DNA of 64,000 nt, taken from Rhizobium pisi (GTDB lineage: Bacteria > Pseudomonadota > Alphaproteobacteria > Rhizobiales > Rhizobiaceae). Each line of letters opens with the position of its first letter. Positions within the stretch are counted from its first letter, which is position 1. This document shows, one piece after another, positions 45,241 to 53,204 of the stretch. Below the pieces are notes generated by a model. That model saw nothing but the letters and a program-made list of their open reading frames with translations. It was not told where the DNA came from and ran no database searches. The stretch covers positions 62,001-126,000 of the forward strand of contig NZ_RJJT01000001.1 in assembly GCF_003938655.1 (NCBI RefSeq). Direction: 5' to 3'. The position numbers and the translations under genes are program-made.

Positions 45241-45666
45241 TCAGATATCCTGTTCGATGCCCCAGATTTTAGGCTCCGCGCATTCCAGGCTGTTGCCGGC
45301 CGGATCGCGGAAATAGATCGAGCGACCGCCGTTCGGCCAGCGCACTTCGGATTCGATCGCCACACCGGCCGCTGTCAGCCTGGCGGCGATGGCGTCGATA
45401 TTGCGGCCGGAGACCCGGAAACAGGCATGGCCCTCGCCGGTCATGCCGTGTGGCGGTACCTGCAGCGCGTCCGGCGCCGGCGGCTTTACCGTTTCCTCAG
45501 GATTGAAGATCAGCAGAACGCCAGGCCCGCAGAGGAAGAAAACATGCCGGTTGCCGGCGCGCGTGATCTTTTCGAGCCCGAGAACGTTTTCGTAGAACGT
45601 CTCGGCCTCATCGAGATTCCGCGCATAGAGCGCCGTTTCCAACATGCCTTCCAGCATGGGCTTCAT
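45241..45666 (-). CDS. VOC family protein (glyoxalase-like)
   Basis: A 141-residue protein with two beta-alpha-beta modules: [21 protein letters not shown], then [19 protein letters not shown] and [19 protein letters not shown], where the Glu is the usual last metal ligand. Its start overlaps the rph stop by 4 bases and its stop abuts rdgB, so it is part of that operon. Function unknown; a metal-dependent isomerase, lyase or dioxygenase is possible. Confidence 0.9.
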   Translation of the reverse strand: MKPMLEGMLETALYARNLDEAETFYENVLGLEKITRAGNRHVFFLCGPGVLLIFNPEETVKPPAPDALQVPPHGMTGEGHACFRVSGRNIDAIAARLTAAGVAIESEVRWPNGGRSIYFRDPAGNSLECAEPKIWGIEQDI

Positions 45667-46382
45667 CCCGTGACGGCCTCTTTCTGCAGGGCGACGAGTT
45701 CGCCGATGCCGTTCTTGGCAAGATGCATCAGCGAGGTGAATTCTTCTTCGCTGAATGGCGTGCCTTCCGCCGTACCCTGGATCTCGACGATCCCGCCAGC
45801 GCCGGTCATCACGAAGTTCGCATCAGTCTCGGCCGAGGAATCCTCGAGATAGTCGAGATCGATCACCGGCTGGCTGGCGAAGATGCCGCAGGAGATGGCG
45901 GCGACATGATCCTTCAGGACCCGGTCGACCTTGATCATATTGCGGCTTTCCATCCATTTCAGGCAGTCGTAAAGCGCGATCCAGCCGCCGGTGATCGAGG
46001 CCGTTCGCGTGCCGCCATCGGCCTGGATGACGTCACAATCGAGCGTGATCTGCCGTTCGCCGAGCGCCTGCAGATCGACGACAGCGCGGAGCGACCGGCC
46101 GATCAGCCGCTGGATTTCCTGGGTGCGGCCGCCCTGCTTGCCGGCTGCGGCTTCGCGCTTCATCCGCTCGCCGGTCGCCCGCGGCAGCATGCCGTATTCG
46201 GCCGTGACCCAGCCCTTGCCGGTATTCCGCAGCCACGGCGGCGTCTTTTCTTCGAGGCTTGCCGTGCAGAGCACATGCGTATCGCCGAATTTCACCAGGC
46301 AGGAGCCTTCCGCATGCTTGGAAAAGTTGCGCTCGAACGAGACCTTGCGCATCTGGTCGGTTTTTCTGCCTGAAGGCCGCAT
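45663..46382 (-). CDS. rph: Ribonuclease PH
   Basis: A 239-residue phosphate-dependent 3'-5' exoribonuclease that trims tRNA 3' ends. [45 protein letters not shown] and [18 protein letters not shown] are diagnostic; the basic residues in the last two blocks bind phosphate. It is divergent from hrcA, 126 bases away, as in many alphaproteobacteria. Confidence 0.97.
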   Translation of the reverse strand: MRPSGRKTDQMRKVSFERNFSKHAEGSCLVKFGDTHVLCTASLEEKTPPWLRNTGKGWVTAEYGMLPRATGERMKREAAAGKQGGRTQEIQRLIGRSLRAVVDLQALGERQITLDCDVIQADGGTRTASITGGWIALYDCLKWMESRNMIKVDRVLKDHVAAISCGIFASQPVIDLDYLEDSSAETDANFVMTGAGGIVEIQGTAEGTPFSEEEFTSLMHLAKNGIGELVALQKEAVTG

Positions 46383-46445
46383 TACTATCTCCTGGAGTTG
46401 CTGGACCGCTTCTACGATTGGCCGCGCCCATTTGCAAATTCCCTT

Positions 46446-46473
46446 TTGCCACGGGTGCGAGTTTGACTATATT
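46446..46473 (+). promoter_or_regulatory. Candidate hrcA promoter
   Basis: TTGCCA (46446-46451), 16-base spacer and TATATT (46468-46473) resemble a housekeeping promoter, with transcription starting about 28 bases before the hrcA ATG. No CIRCE element (TTAGCACTC-N9-GAGTGCTAA) is seen here. Confidence 0.4.
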
Positions 46474-46508
46474 TTGAAAAGCATCATCAGCGTGGGTTCG
46501 GGAAGTTC

Positions 46509-47597
46509 ATGGGCATCAGGTCGACGTCGGTTTCGGATGCCGTTGCTGCGCTGGATGAGCGATCCAGGGAGATTTTTCGCCGCATCGTCGAAGGTTATCT
46601 CGAAAGCGGCGAACCGCTCGGCTCGCGCAATCTGTCACGCCTTCTGCCGATGTCGCTCTCGCCAGCCTCCGTGCGCAACGTCATGAGCGATCTCGAAGAG
46701 CTCGGCCTGATCTATTCCCCGCATGTCAGCGCCGGCCGGCTGCCGACCCAGATAGGCCTGCGCTTCTTCGTCGATGCCTTCATGCAGATCGGCGATCTCT
46801 CGGCCGAGGAGCGTGCCAATATCGATCGCCAGGTGCGGGCCGAAAGCGGCGGCAATCCTGTTGAATCGATGATGAACGAAGCCAGTCGCATGCTGTCGGG
46901 CATCTCGCGCGGCGCGGGCCTCGTCATCACCTCGAAAAGCGATCCGGTGCTGAAACATGTCGAGTTCATCCGCCTCGAACCGACCAAGGCGCTGGCCGTG
47001 CTCGTCGGCGATCACGATCAGGTGGAAAATCGTATCATCGAGCTGCCGGCGGGCGTCACTTCCTCGCAGCTGGCGGAGGCGGCGAATTTCCTCAATGCCC
47101 ATATGTCCGGCCAGACCCTGCCGGAGCTGCGCAAGCAATTGAGCCGGCTGAAGGACGACGTCCGCCACGAGCTCGATGCGCTGTCGCGCGATCTCGTCGA
47201 ACGCGGCATCGCCGTGTGGGCCGGCAGCCCGGACGAGGGCAAGCCCGCTCAACTGATCATCCGCGGCCGCGCCAACCTGCTGGAAGGCCTTGCCGGCGCC
47301 GAGGATCTGGACCGGCTGCGCCTGCTGTTCGACGACCTTGAGAAGAAGGACAGTCTGATAGAGATCCTTAACCTGGCTGAGAGCGGTTCGGGCGTGCGCA
47401 TCTTCATCGGCTCGGAAAACAAGCTCTTCTCGCTTTCCGGCTCATCGCTCATCGTTGCACCCTATCGTGACGAGGACGATCGGATCGTCGGCGCCGTCGG
47501 CGTCATCGGCCCGACGCGGCTCAATTATTCCCGCATCGTGCCCATGGTGGATTACACCGCCCAGCTCGTTTCCCGCCTTTCGCGCAATCCGCTGTGA
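46509..47597 (+). CDS. hrcA: Heat-inducible transcription repressor HrcA
   Basis: A 362-residue repressor of groESL-type CIRCE operons. The N-terminal winged helix (EIFRRIVEGYLESGEPLGSRNLSRLLPMSLSPASVRNVMSDLEELGLI) is followed by the GAF-like and inserted domains and the C-terminal VVAPYRDEDD-like block (IVAPYRDEDDRIVGAVGVIGPTRL). Upstream of grpE in the same direction. Confidence 0.96.
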   Translation: MGIRSTSVSDAVAALDERSREIFRRIVEGYLESGEPLGSRNLSRLLPMSLSPASVRNVMSDLEELGLIYSPHVSAGRLPTQIGLRFFVDAFMQIGDLSAEERANIDRQVRAESGGNPVESMMNEASRMLSGISRGAGLVITSKSDPVLKHVEFIRLEPTKALAVLVGDHDQVENRIIELPAGVTSSQLAEAANFLNAHMSGQTLPELRKQLSRLKDDVRHELDALSRDLVERGIAVWAGSPDEGKPAQLIIRGRANLLEGLAGAEDLDRLRLLFDDLEKKDSLIEILNLAESGSGVRIFIGSENKLFSLSGSSLIVAPYRDEDDRIVGAVGVIGPTRLNYSRIVPMVDYTAQLVSRLSRNPL

Positions 47598-47645
47598 CCC
47601 CGCCGTTGTTAAAGACGCGGAATTTTCGGTTCTTTGTCACGCAGA

Positions 47646-47674
47646 CTTGATTTTTTTCGGTCAAACCTCGATAT
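47646..47674 (+). promoter_or_regulatory. Candidate sigma-32 (RpoH) promoter of grpE
   Basis: CTTGATT (47646-47652), 13 bases, then CCTCGATAT (47666-47674) partly fits the heat-shock consensus CTTGAAA/CCCCATNT. It lies 35 bases before the grpE start codon. The -10 match is imperfect. Confidence 0.4.
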
Positions 47675-47708
47675 CGGGCGCATCTGAAGACACCAACCGG
47701 AGACCGTC

Positions 47709-48344
47709 ATGACCGATGAAACGACGAAAAACGGACCTGACGCAACTGCGGCCGACGCCGCAGCCGACGCCGCCGCCAACGTCGAGACTGATACTGCCGA
47801 GCGTGGGGAGGCGAGCCAGCCGGATCCGCTCGAGCTTCTGAAAGCCGAGAATTCCGAGCTGCGCGACCGCTATCTTCGCCTGGCCGCCGAGATGGACAAT
47901 CTGCGCCGCCGGACCGAGCGGGAGGTGAAGGACGCCAAATCCTATTCCGTCGCCGGTTTCGCGCGCGATATGCTCGCCGTGTCGGACAATCTGCGCCGCG
48001 CCCTCGATGCCATCCCGCCCGAGGTCAAGGCCGTGGCTGATGCCGGCCTGACCACACTGATCGAGGGCGTCGAGATGACCGAGCGCGCCATGCTCTCGGC
48101 CCTTGAGCGCCATGGCGTCCGCAAGCTGGAGCCGGTCGGCCAGAAGTTCGATCCGAACTTCCACCAGGCAATGTTCGAAGTGCCGAACCCCGAGGTGCCG
48201 AACAATACGGTCGTCCAGGTCGTGCAGGCAGGCTTCACCATCGGCGAACGCGTGCTGCGTCCTGCCATGGTCGGCGTCGCCAAGGGTGGCCCGAAGCCGG
48301 TCGAAGCCGAAGCCAATTCCGTCTTCGACGAGAAGGACGCCTGA
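47709..48344 (+). CDS. grpE: Nucleotide exchange factor GrpE
   Basis: A 211-residue co-chaperone that releases ADP from DnaK. It has an acidic Ala-rich N-terminus, a long helix ([34 protein letters not shown]) and the beta domain ending [31 protein letters not shown], the GrpE signature. The length is normal for rhizobia. The hrcA-grpE order is common in alphaproteobacteria. Confidence 0.97.
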   Translation: MTDETTKNGPDATAADAAADAAANVETDTAERGEASQPDPLELLKAENSELRDRYLRLAAEMDNLRRRTEREVKDAKSYSVAGFARDMLAVSDNLRRALDAIPPEVKAVADAGLTTLIEGVEMTERAMLSALERHGVRKLEPVGQKFDPNFHQAMFEVPNPEVPNNTVVQVVQAGFTIGERVLRPAMVGVAKGGPKPVEAEANSVFDEKDA

Positions 48345-48348
48345 GACC

Positions 48349-48374
48349 GCTTCCTCCCTTGAAGGGGAGGAAGC
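48349..48374. terminator. Hairpin between convergent grpE and nucleoside hydrolase genes
   Basis: GCTTCCTCCC (48349-48358) pairs perfectly with 48365-48374 across a 6-base loop. No T-run follows on either strand, so terminator strength is uncertain. Confidence 0.45.
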
Positions 48375-48381
48375 CGAAAGG

Positions 48382-49326
48382 TCAGATGCGGGCGAAGCGT
48401 TCGATCAGGAGATCGAAGAAGCCGTCCGCATCAACGAAGCGCATGACTTTCGCATTGCGCTTGCGCTCGGTCACATGCCACCAGTCGACGACGGTCATGC
48501 CGACGGTAAGCTCGGACCGGATCTCGATTTCGACATTGCAGTCCCGGCCCTTGAAAAGCTCCGGCTTCAGCAGATAGGCGACGACAGTCGGGTCGTGCAG
48601 CGGGCCGCCGTCGGAACCGTATTTCTCGATATCGAAGCGCTCGAAGAATTCCAGCATCTCGACCATCGCCTTAGCCGGCGCCGTGCCGATCTCGGCCATG
48701 CGCTTCACCCGGTCCTTGCGGGTCAGCAACTGATGCGTCACGTCGAGCGGCATCATCACGATCGGAACGCCCGAGCGGAAGACGATGTCGGCGGCCTCCG
48801 GGTCGACATAGATGTTGAATTCGGCTGCCGGCGTGATGTTGCCGCCCTCGAAGAAGCCACCGCCCATCATCACCAGCTCGCGGATGCGAGGGATGATGTC
48901 GGGCGCCTTCTGGAAGGCCATGCCGACATTGGTGAGCGGCCCGAGCGTGCAGAGCGTCACCGCGCCTTCCGGTTCGCGCCGCAGTGTTTCGATGATGAAG
49001 TCGACGGAATGGCCGGGCTGCAGCGCCATTGTCGGCTCGTCAAGCTCCGGGCCGTCAAGGCCGGTCTTGCCGTGCACATGTTCGGCGGTCACCAGCTTGC
49101 GGGCTATCGGCCTGTCGGCGCCGGCGAAAACCTTTGTCTCCGGCCGGCCGCAGAGTTCGCAGATGATGCGCGCATTGCGGCTGGTGAGCGAAAGCGGCAC
49201 ATTGCCGGCAACCGTCGTGATCCCCAACACCTCAAGCTCGTCCGGGCTGCCGAAGGCAAGCATGATGGCGGCCGCGTCGTCCTGGCCGGGATCCGTGTCG
49301 ATGATGATCTTTCTTGCGCTTGCCAT
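48382..49326 (-). CDS. Nucleoside hydrolase (inosine-uridine preferring family)
   Basis: A 314-residue calcium-dependent N-ribohydrolase. The Ca-binding IIIDTDPGQDDAAAIMLAF, VHGKTGLDG, the ALQPGHSVDFI block and PLHDPTVVAYLL are family marks. It splits purine or pyrimidine nucleosides to base and ribose. The start at 49326 (MASARKIII) is set by the conserved N-terminus; an upstream in-frame ATG adds 23 unlike residues. It stands alone. Confidence 0.9.
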   Translation of the reverse strand: MASARKIIIDTDPGQDDAAAIMLAFGSPDELEVLGITTVAGNVPLSLTSRNARIICELCGRPETKVFAGADRPIARKLVTAEHVHGKTGLDGPELDEPTMALQPGHSVDFIIETLRREPEGAVTLCTLGPLTNVGMAFQKAPDIIPRIRELVMMGGGFFEGGNITPAAEFNIYVDPEAADIVFRSGVPIVMMPLDVTHQLLTRKDRVKRMAEIGTAPAKAMVEMLEFFERFDIEKYGSDGGPLHDPTVVAYLLKPELFKGRDCNVEIEIRSELTVGMTVVDWWHVTERKRNAKVMRFVDADGFFDLLIERFARI

Positions 49327-49512
49327 TCCGATCGTTCCATCCTCGTGGGTGCGCACTGTCTCGGCATGCACCATTTTCTTCATCTTCCGTTGCAAATCAG
49401 CACATTCCGCGCCGGCACGTTTTGATGCGAGGCAGCAGGCGCTTTGTCAAGCAAGGAGGAGGGCGCCGGGTTACCTTAAATCAAGGAGGCGACGCCAGCC
49501 GCTCGCCTGTGC

Positions 49513-49541
49513 CTTGCAGGGGCGGGGTCCTGTCCCCATAT
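49513..49541 (+). promoter_or_regulatory. Sigma-32 (heat-shock) promoter of hsp20
   Basis: CTTGCAG (49513-49519), 14 bases, then CCCCATAT (49534-49541): an almost exact match to the RpoH consensus CTTGAAA-N12-14-CCCCATNT. It lies 65 bases before the Hsp20 start codon. Confidence 0.65.
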
Positions 49542-49543
49542 TA

Positions 49544-49595
49544 GCATCATCCGGATGCTGCCTGTGAGGTCCGGGATGGTCGCTTGCATCAAGGA
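49544..49595 (+). ncRNA. ROSE-like RNA thermometer in the hsp20 leader
   Basis: The leader folds into a GCATC/GATGC hairpin (49544-49558) and a second hairpin, TCGCTTG (49580-49586), loop CAT, CAAGGA (49590-49595). In the second the AGGA ribosome site pairs with TCGCT leaving one bulged G. This is the hallmark of ROSE elements (UYGCU against AGGA) that repress small heat-shock genes at low temperature in rhizobia. The element is shorter than the classical form. Confidence 0.6.
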
Positions 49596-49606
49596 CTTGA
49601 AAAGAG

Positions 49607-50032
49607 ATGAGCCGCATTACCCCTTTCGCCAGCCCGCTGCTTCTGGGCTTCGACGCCATGGAAAAGACGCTGGAGCGCATTTCCAAGGCAAGTGATGGAT
49701 ATCCACCCTACAATATCGAACGCATCGCCGCCGATAGCGGCGCGCCGGAGCGCTTGCGCATCACCCTTGCCGTCGCCGGTTTCAGCGAGGAAGAACTCGA
49801 TGTTTCCATTGAGGAGAACCAGCTTCTGATCCGCGGCCGCCAGGTGGAACAGGGCGAGCGGGACTATCTTTATCGCGGCATTGCCGCCCGCCAATTCCAG
49901 CGGACCTTCGTTCTTGCCGATGGCATGCAAGTGCTTGGCGCCGGCCTGAAGAACGGTCTGCTCTCCGTCGATCTAATTCGTCCGGAACCCGCCCGCATGG
50001 TCAAGAAAATTAACATTTCGGTCTCACAGTAG
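49607..50032 (+). CDS. Small heat-shock protein (Hsp20/IbpA family)
   Basis: A 141-residue alpha-crystallin-type chaperone. The core ERLRITLAVAGFSEEELDVSIEENQLLIRGRQ and YLYRGIAARQFQRTFVLADGMQVLGAGLKNGLLSVDL match class A rhizobial HspA/IbpA proteins; the C-terminal IxI is INIS. It holds unfolding proteins during heat. A sigma-32 promoter and ROSE-like leader precede it, and a DUF1150 gene follows. Confidence 0.95.
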   Translation: MSRITPFASPLLLGFDAMEKTLERISKASDGYPPYNIERIAADSGAPERLRITLAVAGFSEEELDVSIEENQLLIRGRQVEQGERDYLYRGIAARQFQRTFVLADGMQVLGAGLKNGLLSVDLIRPEPARMVKKINISVSQ

Positions 50033-50079
50033 CACAACGGTTTGTCGAACCGTTGGTCCCTTCTCCCGGAGGAACAGGA

Positions 50080-50337
50080 ATGTTGATGAAAGAAGCCACG
50101 TCTCACTTGACCAAATCCGAGCTTGCCCACATCGGCAACGGCGAGGTCGCCTATATCAGAAAGATGCGGACCGAAGAGGTCGCCAAGTGCTTTCCGGAGG
50201 CGCCGGATATCGATCCGAACGTTGATCTCTGGGCACTCTTTGGCGCCGACGGCACGCCGATCCTCTTGACGGACAACCGCTCCAGCACGTTCTTCAAGGC
50301 TGCTGAGGACGAATTGAAGACGGTCAGCCTGCACTGA
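50080..50337 (+). CDS. DUF1150 family protein
   Basis: An 85-residue protein matching DUF1150 (LAHIGNGEVAYIRKM, VDLWALFGADGTPILLTDNR). GGAGGAACAGGA precedes the ATG at 50080. It lies 47 bases after hsp20 with no terminator between, so it is likely heat-induced with it. The hsp20-DUF1150 pair is common in alphaproteobacteria; the function is unknown. Confidence 0.88.
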   Translation: MLMKEATSHLTKSELAHIGNGEVAYIRKMRTEEVAKCFPEAPDIDPNVDLWALFGADGTPILLTDNRSSTFFKAAEDELKTVSLH

Positions 50338-50503
50338 CCGTCACATAGCGTCTGCTGCGTTTCGCCGCTCTTCCGGTGCACGGATGCTTTCGATTTTGCT
50401 GCGGTCGGGACTAATGTCCCGACATTGCGCGCAGCCTCCCTTTACAGGGCAGCGCGTCTCTCAGCCGGCCGAGGATGTCGTGCCGGCCCACTGCCTCCGG
50501 GGC

Positions 50504-51205
50504 TCAGATCTTCCTGAACGTCAGATATGCCGAAGACCGGCCCTCGCGCCGAGCCTTGGCTTCGTAGCGGGTGCTCGGCCAGCCTTCATAGGGCGTCAGC
50601 CAGTCTGCCGCATTTTCGGCGATCCAGTCGAAGCCGCCATGGTCGCGGCACTTGATCAGCGTCCAGTTCACATAGGTGTCGATGTCGGAGGCGAAGCAGA
50701 AAAGTCCGCCCGGCTTCAGCACGCGGTGAAAGCGGTCGAGATTGGTTTTCGAGACGAAGCGCCGCTTCCAGTGCCTCCGCTTTGGCCACGGATCTGGATA
50801 GAGCAGGTCGATCTGATCGAACGAGGCGTCCGGCAGCCAGTCGAGCAGTTGCGTGGCGTCGTCGTTGTAGACGCGGATATTGTGCGCGCCCGTCTCACGG
50901 ATGCGCGACAGCAGCTTCTGCATTGAATTGACGAAGGGCTCGACGCCGATGAAGCCGGTCGAAGGCCTTTCCAGGGCGCGGTGGATCAGGTGCTCGCCAC
51001 CGCCAAAACCGATTTCCAGCCGCAATGTTTCGACGGGAACCGGGAAGAGCGATTTCGGCGGCTCCTGGGGAGCCGCCGAGAGATCGATGAGGAATGCCGG
51101 CAGCAGGCTGTTCAGCGTTTCGGCCTGTTGTTCGCGCAGGGCTTTTCCCTTGCGGCGACCGAAGAAAGCTTCGGTCGCCCGGCCCCGGCGTTCCATATCC
51201 GTCAT
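50504..51205 (-). CDS. trmB: tRNA (guanine-N7-)-methyltransferase
   Basis: A 233-residue SAM methyltransferase making m7G46 in tRNA. The SAM motif [25 protein letters not shown], and the TrmB-specific [17 protein letters not shown] are visible, plus the C-terminal [12 protein letters not shown]. The start at 51205 overlaps the metK stop by 4 bases; ATG 51196 is an alternative. Co-transcribed with metK. Confidence 0.95.
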   Translation of the reverse strand: MTDMERRGRATEAFFGRRKGKALREQQAETLNSLLPAFLIDLSAAPQEPPKSLFPVPVETLRLEIGFGGGEHLIHRALERPSTGFIGVEPFVNSMQKLLSRIRETGAHNIRVYNDDATQLLDWLPDASFDQIDLLYPDPWPKRRHWKRRFVSKTNLDRFHRVLKPGGLFCFASDIDTYVNWTLIKCRDHGGFDWIAENAADWLTPYEGWPSTRYEAKARREGRSSAYLTFRKI

Positions 51206-52455
51206 GCAGCAGCCTTGGTCTTGACGGCTTCCTTGAGTGCCTTCACGAGGTCCGTGCGCTCCCAGGAGAACGAGCCGTCGCGGCCGGCCTTGCGGCCGAA
51301 ATGGCCGTAAGCCGAGGTCTTGGCGTAGATCGGCTTGTTGAGGTCGAGGTGGCGGCGGATGCCCGACGGCGACAGATCCATGTTCTGGCGGATCGCAGCT
51401 TCGACCTGGTCTTCCGAAACACCCTTGCCGGTGCCGTGCAGGTCGACATAGATCGACAGCGGCTGGGCGACGCCGATAGCGTAGGAGAGCTGGATCGTGC
51501 AGCGGTCGGCAAGACCGGCGGCAACGACGTTCTTGGCGAGGTAGCGGGCGGCATAGGCGGCCGAACGGTCGACCTTCGTCGTGTCCTTGCCGGAGAATGC
51601 GCCGCCGCCATGCGGAGCCGCGCCGCCGTAGGTGTCGACGATGATCTTGCGGCCGGTGAGGCCTGCATCGCCGTCCGGTCCGCCGATGACGAACTTGCCG
51701 GTCGGGTTGATGTACCACTTGCAGTCTTCAGCGATCTTCAGCTCGCCGAGCGCTTCGCGGATATAGGGCTCGACGACGGCGCGGACCTTGTTGGAGTCCC
51801 AGCTCTCGTCGAGATGCTGGGTCGAAAGCACGATCGAAGTTGCTTCCGAGGGCTTGCCGTCGACGTAACGCACGGTCACCTGGCTCTTGGCGTCGGGGCC
51901 GAGCTTGGCGACTTCGCCGTCACCCTTCTTGCGGGCGACTGCCAGCAGCTGCAGGATCTTGTGAGAATAGTAGATCGGCGCCGGCATCAGGTCGGGCGTT
52001 TCGCGGCAGGCGTAACCGAACATGATGCCCTGGTCGCCCGCACCTTCGTCGCCCTGCTGGTCGGCGGCGCTGTCGACGCCCTGCGCGATGTCGGCCGACT
52101 GCGAGTGCAGCAGCACGTCAATCTTGGCCTTCTTCCAGTGGAAGCCGTCCTGCTCGTAGCCGATATCCTTGATGGCGCGGCGGGCGGCGGCCTTGAACTT
52201 CGACGGGTTGATGACGTCCTTGCCGTCCTTATCCTTCTTCATCAGGCTCGGCGGCAGGCGAACTTCGCCGGCGATGACGACGCGGTTGGTCGTTGCCAGC
52301 GTTTCGCAGGCAATGCGCACGCCCCACGGATTGACACCGGTCTTGGCCGCTTCGCGGTAGACCAGATCGACGATCTCGTCGGAGATGCGGTCACACACCT
52401 TGTCCGGATGACCTTCGGCAACAGATTCGCTGGTAAAGAGATAATTCGCGCGCAT
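51202..52455 (-). CDS. metK: S-adenosylmethionine synthetase
   Basis: A 417-residue enzyme making SAM from methionine and [31 protein letters not shown] and the P-loop-like [19 protein letters not shown] are diagnostic. The start at 52455 ([10 protein letters not shown]) is set by the conserved N-terminus and GAGGGGAAT upstream. It is longer than the E. coli enzyme (384), as is normal in rhizobia. It overlaps trmB, whose product consumes SAM. Confidence 0.97.
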   Translation of the reverse strand: MRANYLFTSESVAEGHPDKVCDRISDEIVDLVYREAAKTGVNPWGVRIACETLATTNRVVIAGEVRLPPSLMKKDKDGKDVINPSKFKAAARRAIKDIGYEQDGFHWKKAKIDVLLHSQSADIAQGVDSAADQQGDEGAGDQGIMFGYACRETPDLMPAPIYYSHKILQLLAVARKKGDGEVAKLGPDAKSQVTVRYVDGKPSEATSIVLSTQHLDESWDSNKVRAVVEPYIREALGELKIAEDCKWYINPTGKFVIGGPDGDAGLTGRKIIVDTYGGAAPHGGGAFSGKDTTKVDRSAAYAARYLAKNVVAAGLADRCTIQLSYAIGVAQPLSIYVDLHGTGKGVSEDQVEAAIRQNMDLSPSGIRRHLDLNKPIYAKTSAYGHFGRKAGRDGSFSWERTDLVKALKEAVKTKAAA

Positions 52456-52528
52456 TCCGGGATTCCCCTCAAAGAACAAAAGCTAGCTAGTAGGTACTCA
52501 GTTCGCGGCCTGATGACAAGCGCAGAAG

Positions 52529-52550
52529 GACATAAATATATCTTTATATC
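52529..52550. promoter_or_regulatory. AT-rich palindromic operator before metK (SahR-like)
   Basis: GACATAAATATATCTTTATATC is symmetric at 18 of 22 positions and stands out from the GC-rich surroundings, 74 bases before metK. It resembles the ATAAAGATATCTTTAT-type sites assigned to ArsR-family, S-adenosylhomocysteine-sensing regulators of SAM recycling. The assignment to SahR is from memory and context. Confidence 0.4.
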
Positions 52551-52584
52551 TACGGCAAAGTGACAAATTTTGCCCCAAAAACGC

Positions 52585-52610
52585 AAAAAAGCGGCCTTTC
52601 GACCGCTTTT
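52585..52610 (-). terminator. Rho-independent terminator of the HTH (phrR-like) gene
   Basis: AAAAGCGG (52587-52594) and CCGCTTTT (52603-52610) form an 8-bp stem. Read on the minus strand it is followed by six T. It lies 24 bases after the HTH gene stop. Confidence 0.75.
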
Positions 52611-52633
52611 CGAATTCTGCGATGAAGAACGCT

Positions 52634-53053
52634 TCAGTCGGCGTCGGCTTCGGCGGCCAGCGCTTTCACCAGTTCCACGACCTTGCGGCGAACCTTGGGA
52701 TCGGAAATCTTGACGAAGGCGCGATTGAGCTGCAGGCCCTCCGAGGAGGAGAGGAAATCGACGACGTAATTCGAGCTGGAGGCTTCGGCCATGCCGCCCA
52801 TGCTGCCGGAATGTTCGCCGGGCGCATCCTCGAAGAAAAAGGAAACCGGAACATTGAGAATGTTCGAGATGTTCTGCAGACGGCTTGCGCCGACGCGGTT
52901 GGTTCCCTTTTCGTATTTCTGGATCTGTTGGAAGGTAATGCCGAGGCTTTCGCCCAGCTTTTCCTGGCTCATGCCCAGCATCGTACGGCGAAGGCGAATA
53001 CGGCTGCCGACATGGATGTCGATCGGGTTCGGCTTCTTCTTGTTTTCAATCAT
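52634..53053 (-). CDS. HTH transcriptional regulator, PhrR/PraR type
   Basis: A 139-residue Cro/CI-family protein. The HTH is RIRLRRTMLGMSQEKLGESLGITFQQIQKYEKG, followed by NRVGASRLQNISNILNVPVSFFFE. It matches rhizobial PhrR/PraR in length and sequence pattern, and sits next to lnt (actA), as phrR does in Sinorhizobium. Relatives respond to low pH and stress and control biofilm and quorum-sensing genes. A terminator follows. Confidence 0.85.
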   Translation of the reverse strand: MIENKKKPNPIDIHVGSRIRLRRTMLGMSQEKLGESLGITFQQIQKYEKGTNRVGASRLQNISNILNVPVSFFFEDAPGEHSGSMGGMAEASSSNYVVDFLSSSEGLQLNRAFVKISDPKVRRKVVELVKALAAEADAD

Positions 53054-53204
53054 GGTCGTGCCCTAGCTAAGAATTTCAACTTGTTTCTAACCGGCATGCC
53101 CCTGATCCATCCCAAAACGCCACGTTGCAAGGAGTGGGAACCCACTCATTAACATACGTTAAGAACGCCGATTGTCACTACTATGCAATTTTAGGGGTTT
53201 TTGG

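Noticed and set aside
46383..46508. CIRCE element upstream of hrcA
   Set aside because: No TTAGCACTC-N9-GAGTGCTAA or close variant is present.
52456..52633. SAM riboswitch before metK
   Set aside because: The leader shows no SAM-I, SAM-II or SAM/SAH core pairing that I can recognise; a protein operator explains the symmetry better.
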